A stretch of 64,000 nt of DNA from Streptomyces aculeolatus (GTDB lineage Bacteria; Actinomycetota; Actinomycetes; Streptomycetales; Streptomycetaceae): positions 124,001 to 188,000 of the forward strand of contig NZ_JAINRD010000017.1 of NCBI RefSeq assembly GCF_020400605.1. The letters are read 5' to 3'. The position numbers were made by a program, and so were the translations under genes. Each line of letters starts with the position of its first letter. The first letter of the stretch is position 1. Of this stretch, positions 39,282 through 47,989 are shown piece after piece. The notes under the pieces are model-generated. The model had not been told where the DNA came from. It worked only from the letters and a program-made list of their open reading frames with translations, and did no database searches.

Positions 39282-40091
39282 ATGCCCGGCTCCGGATTCG
39301 ACGACGCCCGCGGGGTCCTGCACCCCGGCGAGCACGCCCGGCTCGCCTCGCTGGACCGCCACGACCCCGGCGCCGCGGTGGCGCCGTTCGTCGACTGGTA
39401 CTGGCATGTGTGCTGGCGGTTGCCGGGCGCGGCCACGTACGACACGAAGGTGCTCACGCACCCGAACGTGCACCTGGTCTTCGAGGAGCCGGAACCGCTG
39501 GTGTACGGGGTGCAGCGCGACCTGTTCGAGCGCCGGCTGGCGGGCGCCGGGCAGGTGCTCGGGGTGCGGTTCCGGCCGGGCGGCTTCCGGGCGCTGGCGG
39601 CGGGCCCCGTCGCGGAGCTGGCGGACCGGCGGGTGCCGGCGGCGGAGCTGTTCGGGCCGGGGGTGGCGGAGATGGGCCGGGCGGTGCTGCGGGCGGACGG
39701 CGCGGCGGCGATGTGCGCCCTCGCGGAGGAGTTCCTCCGGCCGCTGCTGCCCGTCGCGCCGGACCCGGCCGCCGAGGAGGCCGCGGCCGCGGTGGAGCGG
39801 ATCGCGGCGGAGCCGGGGCTGCTGCGGGTGGACCAGGTCGCGGCGGGGGCGGGGATGTCCGTACGGCGGCTGCAGCGGCTGTTCGCGGAGTACGTCGGGG
39901 CGAGCCCGAAGTGGGTGCTGCGGCGGGCCCGGCTCCAGGAGGCGGCGGCGCGGGCCGATGCGGGGGCGGCGCTGGACCTCGCGGCGCTGGCGGCGGACCT
40001 GGGGTACGCGGACCAGGCCCATCTGACGCGGGACTTCACCGCGACGGTGGGCGCCCCGCCGTCGCGGTACGCGGAGGGCACGCAGGACTGA
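39282..40091 (+). CDS. AraC-family regulator
   Basis: A 269-residue regulator. The N-terminal part (WYWHVCWRLPGAATYDTKVLTHPNVHLVFEEPE, then VLGVRFRPGGFRAL) is the DUF6597-type cupin-like sensor. Residues about 180-265 form the AraC helix-turn-helix (LLRVDQVAAGAGMSVRRLQRLFAEYVGASPKWVLRRARLQEAA and LAALAADLGYADQAHLTRDF). A TACGCT -10-like hexamer (39270-39275) ends six bases before the ATG, so a leaderless transcript is likely. It diverges from the DinB-fold gene, a likely target. Confidence 0.85.
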   Translation: MPGSGFDDARGVLHPGEHARLASLDRHDPGAAVAPFVDWYWHVCWRLPGAATYDTKVLTHPNVHLVFEEPEPLVYGVQRDLFERRLAGAGQVLGVRFRPGGFRALAAGPVAELADRRVPAAELFGPGVAEMGRAVLRADGAAAMCALAEEFLRPLLPVAPDPAAEEAAAAVERIAAEPGLLRVDQVAAGAGMSVRRLQRLFAEYVGASPKWVLRRARLQEAAARADAGAALDLAALAADLGYADQAHLTRDFTATVGAPPSRYAEGTQD

Positions 40092-40139
40092 GGGCGGGCC
40101 CCCTGAGCCCGCCCTGTCCCGTCCGCCCTCGCGGCCCCC

Positions 40140-40745
40140 TCAGCCTTCTAAGCCCGCCCAGTCCGGCCTGCGGCCCAGGTACGCCACCAGCCGCTCCCCC
40201 GGCTCCGCGCCCTCCCGCACCCACTGCACCGCCGCGAACCGCAGCGGCCTGTCCTCGTCCGCCACGAACAGCGGTGCCAGCTGCAGCAGTTCCTCCGCCA
40301 GCGCCGCCGGCACCTGTTCGCGCTGCCCGCTGGCGCGGGCCAGGTCCCAGGAGTGCACCGCAACCTCCAGCGCGCCCGTGCACGTCACCACCGCCGCCGC
40401 CAGCGGCAGCTTGCCGACCGTCACCAGCTCCCGCCGCCGCACCGCCGCCCATGCGCCGAGCAGCCGGGTGGCCCGGTCCCGTACCGCTTTGACCGGGTCG
40501 GCGAGGCTGTACGCGGCCTGCGGCTTGAGGGCGACGTGGCCGGTGTCCGCGGCCTCGTTGAGCGCCGCGAGGGAGTCGCCGACGTGTGCGAGGAGCTGCC
40601 CGAGGTCCCACTGCGCGCACGGCGTGGGCCGCCGCAGGTCGCCGGGGCCGAGCCGGTGCAGCACGCCCAGGGCGTACGTCACCGACCGCTCCAGCAGCGC
40701 CACGCCGCCGAGCAGCGCCGTGGGCGCGCTCCCGTCGGGCCTCAT
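40140..40745 (-). CDS. TIGR03086/maleylpyruvate-isomerase-like mycothiol-dependent protein
   Basis: A 201-residue DinB-fold protein with TPCAQWDLGQLLAHVGDSLAAL and EVAVHSWDLARASGQREQVP, the conserved His/Asp sites of this family. ATG 40745 overlaps the stop of the sigma factor gene (ATGA), so the two are translationally coupled and the protein is likely a regulon member or modulator of that sigma factor. Substrate unknown. Confidence 0.8.
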   Translation of the reverse strand: MRPDGSAPTALLGGVALLERSVTYALGVLHRLGPGDLRRPTPCAQWDLGQLLAHVGDSLAALNEAADTGHVALKPQAAYSLADPVKAVRDRATRLLGAWAAVRRRELVTVGKLPLAAAVVTCTGALEVAVHSWDLARASGQREQVPAALAEELLQLAPLFVADEDRPLRFAAVQWVREGAEPGERLVAYLGRRPDWAGLEG

Positions 40746-41752
40746 CGGCGCCCCCCGTCGGTCAGGACCGCCGGCAGGCCGGCGACGGCGAACAGCGACG
40801 TGTCGAAGAAGCAGCCGACGTGCGAGACGGCGCCCCCGCCGGGCGCGAGGGTCAGCACGTGCAGCGCGAACGGCCGGTGGACGCCGGGGGCGTCGTCCGC
40901 GCCGCGGGTGTAAAGGGCGTAGCCCGGCTGCCCGTTGAGGCCCACGGGCAGCAGCCGGGCGTCCCCGGGCGCGTACGGGCACTGCACGGTGACGAGCGTC
41001 GCCACCTGCTCCGGCCCGCGGAACCACTCGGGGATCGGCGGCATCTCCCAGACCACGTCCTCTGTGAAGAGGCGCACGATCTCCGTCACGTCCTTGGTCA
41101 CGAACGCCTCGACGTAGCGGTCCAGCAACTCGCGCCGTGCCGCGTCGGCCGGTTCTTCGACCGACTCCTCGCTCGGCGCGGCCTTCTCCAACTGCGCCCG
41201 GGCGCGCTGCAATGCGCTGTTGACGGACGCCGTCGACGTATCCAGCAGCTCGGCGACCTCCGCCGCCTTCCAGCGCAGCACGTCGCGCATCAGCAGCACC
41301 GCGCGCTGCCGGGGCGGCAGGTGCTGCAGGGCGGCGACGAAGGCGAGCCGCACGGACTCCCGCGACCCGACGACCGCCGCCGGGTCCGCCCCCTCCGTCT
41401 CGACCAGCGCGTCCGGCACCGGCTCCAGCCACGGCACCTCGGGCCGCTCGGTGAGCTGCCCGGCCGGGTCGTCGCCGGGGCCGCCGAGGCCGGTGGGCAG
41501 GGGGCGGCGCTGCCGCCGCTCCAGGGCGGTGAGGCAGGCCCGGGTGGCGATGGTGTGCAGCCAGGTGCGCAGCGAGGAGCGGCCCTCGAAGGTCCCGTAC
41601 GAGCGCCAGGCGCGCAGATACGTCTCCTGCACCAGGTCCTCGGCGTCGTGCACGGAGCCGAGCATGCGGTAACAGTGCGCCAGCAGCTCGCGCCGGTAGG
41701 GGTCGGACAGCCGGAGGAAGTCCTCCCCGGCCTCCGTGTTCACCGTAGCCAT
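40742..41752 (-). CDS. ECF sigma factor with SnoaL-like C-terminal domain (SigG-like)
   Basis: A 336-residue sigma factor. Region 2 is YRRELLAHCYRMLGSVHDAEDLVQETYLRAWRSYGTFEGRSSLRTWLHTIATRACL and region 4 LQHLPPRQRAVLLMRDVLRWKAAEVAELLDTSTASVNSALQRAR. The C-terminal about 130 residues (LLDRYVEAFVTKDVTEIVRLFTEDVVWEMPPIPEWFRG) form a SnoaL-like domain which replaces a separate anti-sigma factor in such ECFs. It is coupled to the DinB-fold gene downstream. It differs from the ECF41 factor at 19330 in lacking the DGGG and NPxKL motifs. Confidence 0.9.
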   Translation of the reverse strand: MATVNTEAGEDFLRLSDPYRRELLAHCYRMLGSVHDAEDLVQETYLRAWRSYGTFEGRSSLRTWLHTIATRACLTALERRQRRPLPTGLGGPGDDPAGQLTERPEVPWLEPVPDALVETEGADPAAVVGSRESVRLAFVAALQHLPPRQRAVLLMRDVLRWKAAEVAELLDTSTASVNSALQRARAQLEKAAPSEESVEEPADAARRELLDRYVEAFVTKDVTEIVRLFTEDVVWEMPPIPEWFRGPEQVATLVTVQCPYAPGDARLLPVGLNGQPGYALYTRGADDAPGVHRPFALHVLTLAPGGGAVSHVGCFFDTSLFAVAGLPAVLTDGGRR

Positions 41753-41872
41753 CGCCGATCCGCCCTCTCTGGTCGCTTCCGCGGCACCCGCTACGAGTAC
41801 TGACTGCGTGATGCACGAAAACTCATCGCCGGCCGCCGCGTTACGGGGCGTTGGGGACCGGGCGGCGCCGGG

Positions 41873-42706
41873 TCAGGCGGCGAAGGCGTCGGCGTGGGCC
41901 TGCGCCCACTGCTCGAACGTACGGGGCTCGCGCCCCGTGATGTCATACACCGCGGGGAGCACCGGCGACTCGTCCAGCGCGCCGCCGCGGTAGAAGTCGA
42001 AGAAGGCGTCCACGTACTCCTCGGGCATGGCCGCCGCCATCTCCGCGCGCGCGGCCACGTCGTCCAGCGCCTCGAAGCGCAGCGGCCGGTCCAGCACGTC
42101 GCCGAGGACGGCGACCTGCTCGCCGGGCAGCAGCGGCTCGGGCCCTGACAGCTCGTAGACCCTGCCCTCGTGGCCGTCGCCGAGGAGCGTGTCGGCGACG
42201 ACCTCGCCCACGTCGTACGGGTCGATGCAGGCGACCGGCACGTCGGCGAAGGGGCCGCGCACGAGGTCTCCGGAGCGCAGCTGCGGCAGCCAGCGCAGGG
42301 CGTTGGCGGCGAACGCGCTGGGGCGGACGACGGTCCAGGGGATGCCGGCGGCGCGGACGGCCTCCTCGGAGCGGACCATGTACGCGGTGACGGCGTTGCC
42401 CATGTCGCCGCTGGCGGCGGAGCGGCCGGAGAGCAGCGCGACGCGGGCCACCCCGGCGCGGACGACCTGGGCGAGGAGGCCGGGCATGTCGCGGTAGCCG
42501 GGCAGCAGGAAGACGCCGTCGACGCCGGCGAGGGGCCCGGCGAGCGACTCGGGGTCGTCGAGGTCGCCGGCCACGGCGGTGGCGCGCGGGGGCAGCCCGG
42601 GCAACTCGCCGCCGCGGCTGAGCGCGCGGACCTCTGCGCCCTGCTCGGCCAGCGCCCTGACCACCTCGGACCCGACGTTGCCGCCCGCACCCGCCACCAG
42701 ATACAT
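41873..42706 (-). CDS. NAD(P)H-binding NmrA-like epimerase/dehydratase-fold protein
   Basis: A 277-residue atypical SDR. The Rossmann loop is MYLVAGAGGNVGSEVVRALAEQGAEVRAL, followed by AGDLDDPESLAGPLAGVDGVFLL and VVRPSAFAANALRW. The YxxxK catalytic pair is not obvious, as in NmrA/quinone-oxidoreductase-2-type proteins that sense or reduce NAD(P)-linked substrates. ATG 42706 chosen; upstream frame is non-coding. Monocistronic by spacing. Confidence 0.82.
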   Translation of the reverse strand: MYLVAGAGGNVGSEVVRALAEQGAEVRALSRGGELPGLPPRATAVAGDLDDPESLAGPLAGVDGVFLLPGYRDMPGLLAQVVRAGVARVALLSGRSAASGDMGNAVTAYMVRSEEAVRAAGIPWTVVRPSAFAANALRWLPQLRSGDLVRGPFADVPVACIDPYDVGEVVADTLLGDGHEGRVYELSGPEPLLPGEQVAVLGDVLDRPLRFEALDDVAARAEMAAAMPEEYVDAFFDFYRGGALDESPVLPAVYDITGREPRTFEQWAQAHADAFAA

Positions 42707-42837
42707 CCGGCACCCCTTCCGGCCGATGTCCGCAGGCCCACAGCGTTGCACGCCGGTACCCCCGCTGTGCAGCATGTCCTACGCCGTGGACAGGTGCACG
42801 GCCGGGCGCGCGGGGGCAGCGTGCGGGCGCACCGGCG

Positions 42838-44175
42838 TCACTCCGCGGGCACCTTCGCCGGGTTGCCGGCCGGGTTGTCTGCCGGGGTGTCGGCCGGGGT
42901 GGCGTCGGGCGGCGGGGCGCCGGACGCCGTCGGCAGGGCCGTGACGTACCGCAGTCCGGACGGCAGGACCCACAGCACGCTCAGCACGGCGCCGACCGTG
43001 CCGATCCACATCGTCGGCCGCAGGCCGAGGGCCGCGCCCAGGGTGCCGGCGAGGACGGCGCCCACGGGCCGTACGCCGAAGTTCGACGTCTGGATCACGC
43101 CCATCACGCGCGAGCGCAGCGTGGGCGGGATGACGGCGATCAGGTAGCTGTTCGCGGAGATGTCCATCACCGCGACGCCGCAGCCGCACGCGAACTGGGA
43201 GGCGGCCAGCACCGCGACCACCAGCGGCGTCGGGCCGTCCGCGAGCGGCACCAGCGGCAGGGGCAGGCTGAACCCGGCGAACCCGGCGATGATCGCCGGG
43301 CCGAGCCCGATCCGCCGCACCACGCGCGGCGCGAGGTACGCCCCGGCCAGGCCGCCGAGCCCGACCATGGCGAAGACCAGGCCGAGCAGTCCCGGGGACA
43401 GGCCCAGCTCGTCGGTCGCGTAGAGCACGAAGAGCGTCACCAGGAGCGTGTTGAAGAGGCTGAGCATCGCCACGCCGGCGATGAGCAGGCCGGGGTCGCG
43501 GTTGGCCGTCACCCAGCGGAGTCCGTCGGTCAGGCCGGTGCCCCGGTGGCGCGCGGGCGGTGCCTCGGCCGCCCGGATGCGTCCCAGGCACAGGGCCGAC
43601 ACCAGATACGTCACCGCGTCGAGCACCAGCGCGAACGGGGCGGTCAGCACCTGGACCAGCCCGCCACCGGCACCGGGGCCGGCGACCGCCGCCGCCGACC
43701 TGCTGCCGGAGAGCAGGGAGTTGCCGTCCACGTAGCGGTCAGGGGTGAGCACGGAGGCGTAGACGTGGTGGTTGCAGACGCGGAAGAGCACGGTGAAGGC
43801 GCCGACGACGCACTCGGTCACGTACAGGTGCGTCATCGTCAGCGCGTCCATCGCGTACGCGAGGGGGACGGAGGCGACGGCGGCGAACCGGCCGAGGTCG
43901 GAGACGATCATCGCCCTGCGCCGGTTCGCCTGCCGGTCCGCCCAGGCCCCGCCGGGGATGGACAGCAGGAGGGACGGCAGCAGGGCGACGGCGGTGAGCC
44001 AGCCCATCTCGGCGGGGCCCGCGTCGAGCAGCAGCACGGCGGCCAGGGGGATCGCCAGGATGGTGATCTCGTCGCCGACCAGCGAGATGCTGTGGGCGGA
44101 CCAGTAGAGGCGGAACCCCCGCTCCCGCAGCAGCCCGGCCGGGGGCGGAGGGTCACGGGGGTCCGCGGCGCTCAC
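42838..44175 (-). CDS. MFS transporter, exporter type
   Basis: A 445-residue, roughly 12-helix major facilitator of the MFS_3/enterobactin-exporter-like group (RLYWSAHSISLVGDEITILAIPLAAVLLL; the loop GGAWADRQANRRRAM; GAYLAPRVVRRIGLG). The C-terminal tail repeats Pro-Ala-Asp (ATPADTPADNPAGNPAKVPAE). GTG 44175 overlaps the GNAT stop (GTGA), so the two are coupled, and the repeat-peptide gene is 32 bases further upstream. The group commonly exports small molecules, macrolides or siderophores; the context suggests export of a product of the unit. Confidence 0.88.
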   Translation of the reverse strand: MSAADPRDPPPPAGLLRERGFRLYWSAHSISLVGDEITILAIPLAAVLLLDAGPAEMGWLTAVALLPSLLLSIPGGAWADRQANRRRAMIVSDLGRFAAVASVPLAYAMDALTMTHLYVTECVVGAFTVLFRVCNHHVYASVLTPDRYVDGNSLLSGSRSAAAVAGPGAGGGLVQVLTAPFALVLDAVTYLVSALCLGRIRAAEAPPARHRGTGLTDGLRWVTANRDPGLLIAGVAMLSLFNTLLVTLFVLYATDELGLSPGLLGLVFAMVGLGGLAGAYLAPRVVRRIGLGPAIIAGFAGFSLPLPLVPLADGPTPLVVAVLAASQFACGCGVAVMDISANSYLIAVIPPTLRSRVMGVIQTSNFGVRPVGAVLAGTLGAALGLRPTMWIGTVGAVLSVLWVLPSGLRYVTALPTASGAPPPDATPADTPADNPAGNPAKVPAE

Positions 44176-44723
44176 AGCGTCAGCAGCATGATGTCGGAGA
44201 CGGGCTTGTCGTCGGCCGGCCGCCACCGGCCGATCCGGCGGTAGCCCCAGGCGGCGTACGCGGCATGCGCGGGCGCGGCCTCCGCTTCCGTACGGACCGC
44301 GAGGGTCACCCGCTCGACGCCGAGGCCGTCGCGGAGCTGCTCGTGCAGCAGGGCGGCGACGCCCTGGCGGCGGCTGTCGGCGCGTACCGCGAGTTCGACG
44401 ATGCCGAGCGTGCGGCGGCCGTCCTCGGCGGCGAACTCCGGGGTGGTCTCCTCGTCCATGGCCTTCCACCAGCCGGTCTCGGCGGGGAGGGGATAGCCGA
44501 AGGCGTAGCCGACGGGGCGGTCGTCGGCGCGGGCGACGACGAGGCGGGCGCGGGGGAGGAAGACCTCCTGCGCGAAGCGGTCGACGAACTCGGCGATCTC
44601 CCTGGGGCCTTCGCGGTAGGGCGGTTCGACCCAGATCTCCTTGTACATCGGCAACACGATGTCGAGCTGCGAGGCGCACTCCAGCCCTTCCCACCGCTCC
44701 ATGGTGACCGCCGGGGGTCCCAT
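44172..44723 (-). CDS. GNAT-family N-acetyltransferase
   Basis: A 183-residue acetyltransferase. Core motif VELAVRADSRRQGVAALLHEQLRDGLGVERVTLAVR is the acetyl-CoA-binding R-x-x-G-V/A loop, and AHAAYAAWGYRRIGRWRP the final strand. ATG 44723 has GGGAGG ahead. Situated between a Gly/Arg-rich repeat-peptide gene and an MFS exporter on one strand with tight spacing. It may acetylate an amine of a peptide, antibiotic or unrelated metabolite; not determinable here. Confidence 0.85.
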   Translation of the reverse strand: MGPPAVTMERWEGLECASQLDIVLPMYKEIWVEPPYREGPREIAEFVDRFAQEVFLPRARLVVARADDRPVGYAFGYPLPAETGWWKAMDEETTPEFAAEDGRRTLGIVELAVRADSRRQGVAALLHEQLRDGLGVERVTLAVRTEAEAAPAHAAYAAWGYRRIGRWRPADDKPVSDIMLLTL

Positions 44724-44754
44724 GCGTGATCCTCCCGTCCCCCGAGGCGATCGA

Positions 44755-45078
44755 CTAGCGACGGCCGGGACCGACGGGGGCGCAGCGCCGCCGACCACCG
44801 ATACCGATCCCGCCCTTCGCGGTGGCGGGCACACGCCCGGTCCGGCGGCGCCCGCCGACAGAGGGCCCGCCGCCCCTGCCCGTGGCCGGGGCCCGCTCGG
44901 TCCGGCGCGACCCGACGCCGATGCCGCCGCCCTTCGCGGAGGCGGGCACACGCCCGGTCCGGCGGGTGCCGACGCCGGGACCGGTCTTGGCCGTGGCCGG
45001 ACGGCGGTTGCCGGCACCCGGACCGCCCTTCATCGTCGCGGCAGCAGTGGTCGTCCCGGGCTCCAGGAGCGTGATCAT
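44755..45078 (-). CDS. Gly/Arg-rich repeat peptide, possible precursor peptide or nucleic-acid-binding protein
   Basis: A 107-residue basic protein from ATG 45078 with a strong GGAAGGA site. After a leader-like start MITLLEPGTTTAAATM come imperfect repeats beginning at P27, P45, P64 and P84 (spacing 18, 19, 20), consensus PATAKGGxGxGxRRTGRV, preceded by a partial unit at residues 13-26. One Cys (C99). No known domain. It leads an apparent unit with GNAT (32-base gap) and MFS genes. Repeated cores plus a tailoring enzyme and exporter suggest a ribosomal peptide; a histone-H1-like or RGG-type RNA-binding tail is the alternative. Real translation is supported by the ribosome site only. Confidence 0.5.
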   Translation of the reverse strand: MITLLEPGTTTAAATMKGGPGAGNRRPATAKTGPGVGTRRTGRVPASAKGGGIGVGSRRTERAPATGRGGGPSVGGRRRTGRVPATAKGGIGIGGRRRCAPVGPGRR

Positions 45079-45204
45079 CTGTGCGGTCCTTCCGTCGTCG
45101 GACACCGGACGCCACACGCTCCCCCGCCGACCTGGGCGGAACCTTGTACTCACCTGGAATCCCCAGCCCACAGCCCTCACCGGCCACCTGCTTATCCTTG
45201 CCGT

Positions 45205-45954
45205 ATGCCTACCGCAGTCGTCACCGGAGCGAGCAGCGGCATCGGCGCGGCCACGGCCCGCCAGCTCGCCGCCGCCGGCCACCATGTCGTCCTGACCGCC
45301 CGCCGCAAGGACCGTATAGACGCGCTCGCGGCCGAGCTGACCGCCGCCGGGCACACGGCCACCCCGTACGCCCTGGACGTCACCGACCGCGCCGCCGTGG
45401 ACGCCTTCGCCGCGACCCTCGACAGCTGCGACGTCCTCGTCAACAACGCCGGCGGCGCGCTCGGCACCGAGCAGGTCGAGTCCGGCGACCCGGCCGACTG
45501 GCGGGCGATGTACGAGGTGAACGTCATCGGCACGCTCAACCTCACGCAGGCGCTGCTGCCCGCCCTCGTCGCCTCCGGCGACGGCACGGTCGTGATCGTC
45601 ACCTCCACCGCGGGGCACGCCGTGTACGAGGGCGGCGGGGGCTACGTCGCCGCCAAGTTCGCCGAGCACAGCATCGCCGCCACGCTGCGGCTGGAGCTGA
45701 ACGGCCGGCCCGTTCGGGTCATCGAGATCGCCCCCGGGATGACCCGCACCGAGGGCTTCGCGGTGACGCGGATGCGCGGCGACGAGGCGAAGGCCGCCGC
45801 CGTGTACGCGGGCGTGAAGGAGCCGCTGACGTCGGAGGACGTGGCGGACACGATCACCTGGGCGGTGACCCGGCCCGCGCACGTCAACGTCGACCTCCTC
45901 GTCGTACGGCCACGGGCGCAGGCCGCGAACTACAAGGTGCACCGGGAGTCGTAG
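45205..45954 (+). CDS. Short-chain dehydrogenase/reductase
   Basis: A 249-residue classical SDR. Cofactor loop TAVVTGASSGIGAATARQLA, LVNNAGG, the substrate Ser in VIVTSTAGHAVYEGGGGYVAAKFAEH and the Y-x-x-x-K pair (YVAAK) are all present, with an APGMTRTE after them. It is similar to YdfG-type serine/3-hydroxy-acid dehydrogenases; NADP preference is suggested by ARRKDR after strand 2. TATCCT (45193-45198) ends seven bases before the ATG, indicating a leaderless transcript. Divergent from the repeat-peptide gene. Confidence 0.9.
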   Translation: MPTAVVTGASSGIGAATARQLAAAGHHVVLTARRKDRIDALAAELTAAGHTATPYALDVTDRAAVDAFAATLDSCDVLVNNAGGALGTEQVESGDPADWRAMYEVNVIGTLNLTQALLPALVASGDGTVVIVTSTAGHAVYEGGGGYVAAKFAEHSIAATLRLELNGRPVRVIEIAPGMTRTEGFAVTRMRGDEAKAAAVYAGVKEPLTSEDVADTITWAVTRPAHVNVDLLVVRPRAQAANYKVHRES

Positions 45955-46060
45955 AGCCGGCACGGCTGACGGCACCCGAATGGCCGCGCCGCGGCAGCCG
46001 CGCCGCCCGCGGGGCGGGAGAGTCGTCGTATCGCCGCCGCCAGGGGAAGGAAGTGCCGTC

Positions 46061-47989
46061 GTGACCCCGGGCCCGTACCCGCCGATCGCGGACCACGGCA
46101 TCATCGGAGACCTGCAGACCGTCGCGCTGGTCTCCGCCGAGGGCGTGGTCGACTGGCTGTGCGCGCCGCGCTTCGACTCCCCCAGCGTCTTCGGCGCGCT
46201 CCTCGACGACGAGCGCGGCGGGCGCTTCGCGATCACCGCGGACGCCGCCGACGCCGTCCCGCGCCAGATCTACCTGCCGGGCACCGCCGTCCTCGTCACC
46301 CGCTTCCTGTCCACCGAGGGCATCGGCGAGGTGCTGGACTTCATGCCGGTGGACCGCCCGGGGGAGCCCACGGACACCCACCGGGTGGTCCGGCTCGTAC
46401 GGGCCCTGCGCGGCCGGATGCGCTTCACACTCGACTGCGGCCCCCGGTTCGACTACGGCCGCGACCCGCACCGGCTCGAACTCGACGGCGGCACCGCCCG
46501 CTTCCGCGCCGCCACCGCCGACGGCCACCTCCAGCTCCTCGGTCCGGCGGGCGCGCTGACCCGCGCGGGCGACGACGTGCGCGCCGTGCTGGACCTGGCG
46601 CCGGGCAGCTCCGCCGCGGCGGTGTTCACGGTGTGCGCCCCCGGCGCGGAGCCACCGCCGGCCGCGTACGAGCGGGACGTGCTCCGGGAGCTGAACAAGG
46701 TGCGGGCCTACTGGCACCGCTGGACCGCCCGCTGCACCTACCGGGGCCGCTGGCGCGAGGTGGTCACCCGCTCCGCGATCACGCTGAAGCTGCTCACGTA
46801 CGCCCCGACCGGGGCGCCCGTGGCCGCCGCCACCATGGGGCTGCCCGAGCGGATCGGCGGCGAGCGCAACTGGGACTACCGCTACACCTGGATCCGCGAC
46901 GCCTCACTGTCCGTACGGGCCCTCCTCGACCTCGGCTACGCCGCCGAGGCGGACGCGTACCGGAGCTGGCTCATCGGCCTGCTCGGCGCCGCGCACACCA
47001 CGGCGAGCAGCGCGGCGGCCGACCCCGGCGCCGACGCCGCCGACGCCGCAGGCGGCACCCCCCGCGGCACCGTCACCGGCGAGCCGCTCCAGACCCTCTA
47101 CCGCGTCGACGGCGACCCCCGCCTGCCCGAGGAGGCCCTGCCGCACTGGGAGGGCTACCGCGGCTCCGCCCCCGTCCGCGCCGGCAACGCCGCCGCCGAC
47201 CAGCTCCAGCTCGACATCTACGGTGAGGCCGTCTACGCCCTCGCCCAGGCCAGCGACACCGCGGGCCACGCCGGCTACGACGCCTGGCGCTGCCTCGCCG
47301 GCCTCCTCGACTGGCTCGCCGACCACTGGGACCGGCCCGACGAGGGCATCTGGGAGACCCGCGGCGGGCGCGAGGACTTCACGTACAGCCGGCTGATGTG
47401 CTGGGTGGCCTTCGAACGCGGCATCCGCATGGCCGCCGACCTCGCCCGCCCCGGCGACGTCGCCCGCTGGACCGCCGCGCGTGACGCGATCTTCGAGCAG
47501 GTGATGGAGCGCGGCTACAGCGCGCGGCGGCAGGCGTTCATCCAGCACTACGGCGGCGAGGTGCTCGACGCCTCGCTGCTGCTGATGCCGCTCGTCGGCT
47601 TCGTCGCGCCGCGCGAGCCGCGCTGGCTGTCGACGCTGCGGGCGATGGAGGCGGAGCTGGTCACCGACAGCCTCGTCCACCGCTACGACCCGTCGGCCTC
47701 CCCCGACGGACTGCGCGGCAGCGAGGGCACGTTCTCGCTGTGCAGCTTCCTGTACGTGTCCGCCCTCGCGGGCGCCGGGCACGTCGACCGGGCGCGCTAC
47801 GCGTTCGACAAGATGCTCACGTACGCCAACCACGTGGGCCTGTTCGCCGAGGAGATCGGCCCCACCGGCGAACAACTGGGCAACTTCCCGCAGGCGTTCA
47901 CACACCTCGCGCTCATCATGGCCGCACTGACCCTGGACGAGGCGCTGGACGCCGCGGAGAAAGAAGGAGGAACAGCAGCCCATGGGTGA
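46061..47989 (+). CDS. Glycoside hydrolase family 15 protein, trehalase-like
   Basis: A 642-residue cytoplasmic GH15 enzyme. Features: IADHGIIGDLQTVALVSAEGVVDWLCAPRFDSPSVFGALLD at the N-terminal beta-sandwich and the (alpha/alpha)6 barrel with GERNWDYRYTWIRDASLSVRALLDLGY and ADQLQLDIYGE, then WETRGGREDFTYSRLMCWVAFERG. Mycobacterial relatives hydrolyse trehalose; glucoamylase or glucodextranase activity is the alternative. A 20-residue Ala/Asp/Gly insertion (about 328-350) is low-complexity. Start GTG 46061 follows GGGGAAGGAA. It overlaps the phosphatase gene by eight bases. Confidence 0.88.
   Translation: MTPGPYPPIADHGIIGDLQTVALVSAEGVVDWLCAPRFDSPSVFGALLDDERGGRFAITADAADAVPRQIYLPGTAVLVTRFLSTEGIGEVLDFMPVDRPGEPTDTHRVVRLVRALRGRMRFTLDCGPRFDYGRDPHRLELDGGTARFRAATADGHLQLLGPAGALTRAGDDVRAVLDLAPGSSAAAVFTVCAPGAEPPPAAYERDVLRELNKVRAYWHRWTARCTYRGRWREVVTRSAITLKLLTYAPTGAPVAAATMGLPERIGGERNWDYRYTWIRDASLSVRALLDLGYAAEADAYRSWLIGLLGAAHTTASSAAADPGADAADAAGGTPRGTVTGEPLQTLYRVDGDPRLPEEALPHWEGYRGSAPVRAGNAAADQLQLDIYGEAVYALAQASDTAGHAGYDAWRCLAGLLDWLADHWDRPDEGIWETRGGREDFTYSRLMCWVAFERGIRMAADLARPGDVARWTAARDAIFEQVMERGYSARRQAFIQHYGGEVLDASLLLMPLVGFVAPREPRWLSTLRAMEAELVTDSLVHRYDPSASPDGLRGSEGTFSLCSFLYVSALAGAGHVDRARYAFDKMLTYANHVGLFAEEIGPTGEQLGNFPQAFTHLALIMAALTLDEALDAAEKEGGTAAHG

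Noticed and set aside
44641..45080. Rightward Pro/Gly-rich frame over the repeat-peptide region
   Set aside because: It has no ribosome site and only joins the SDR gene by read-through; the leftward frame has GGAAGGA and a clean repeat register.
45205..45954. SDR gene as part of the repeat-peptide unit
   Set aside because: It is divergent with its own leaderless-type promoter; shared function is possible but not supported by arrangement.
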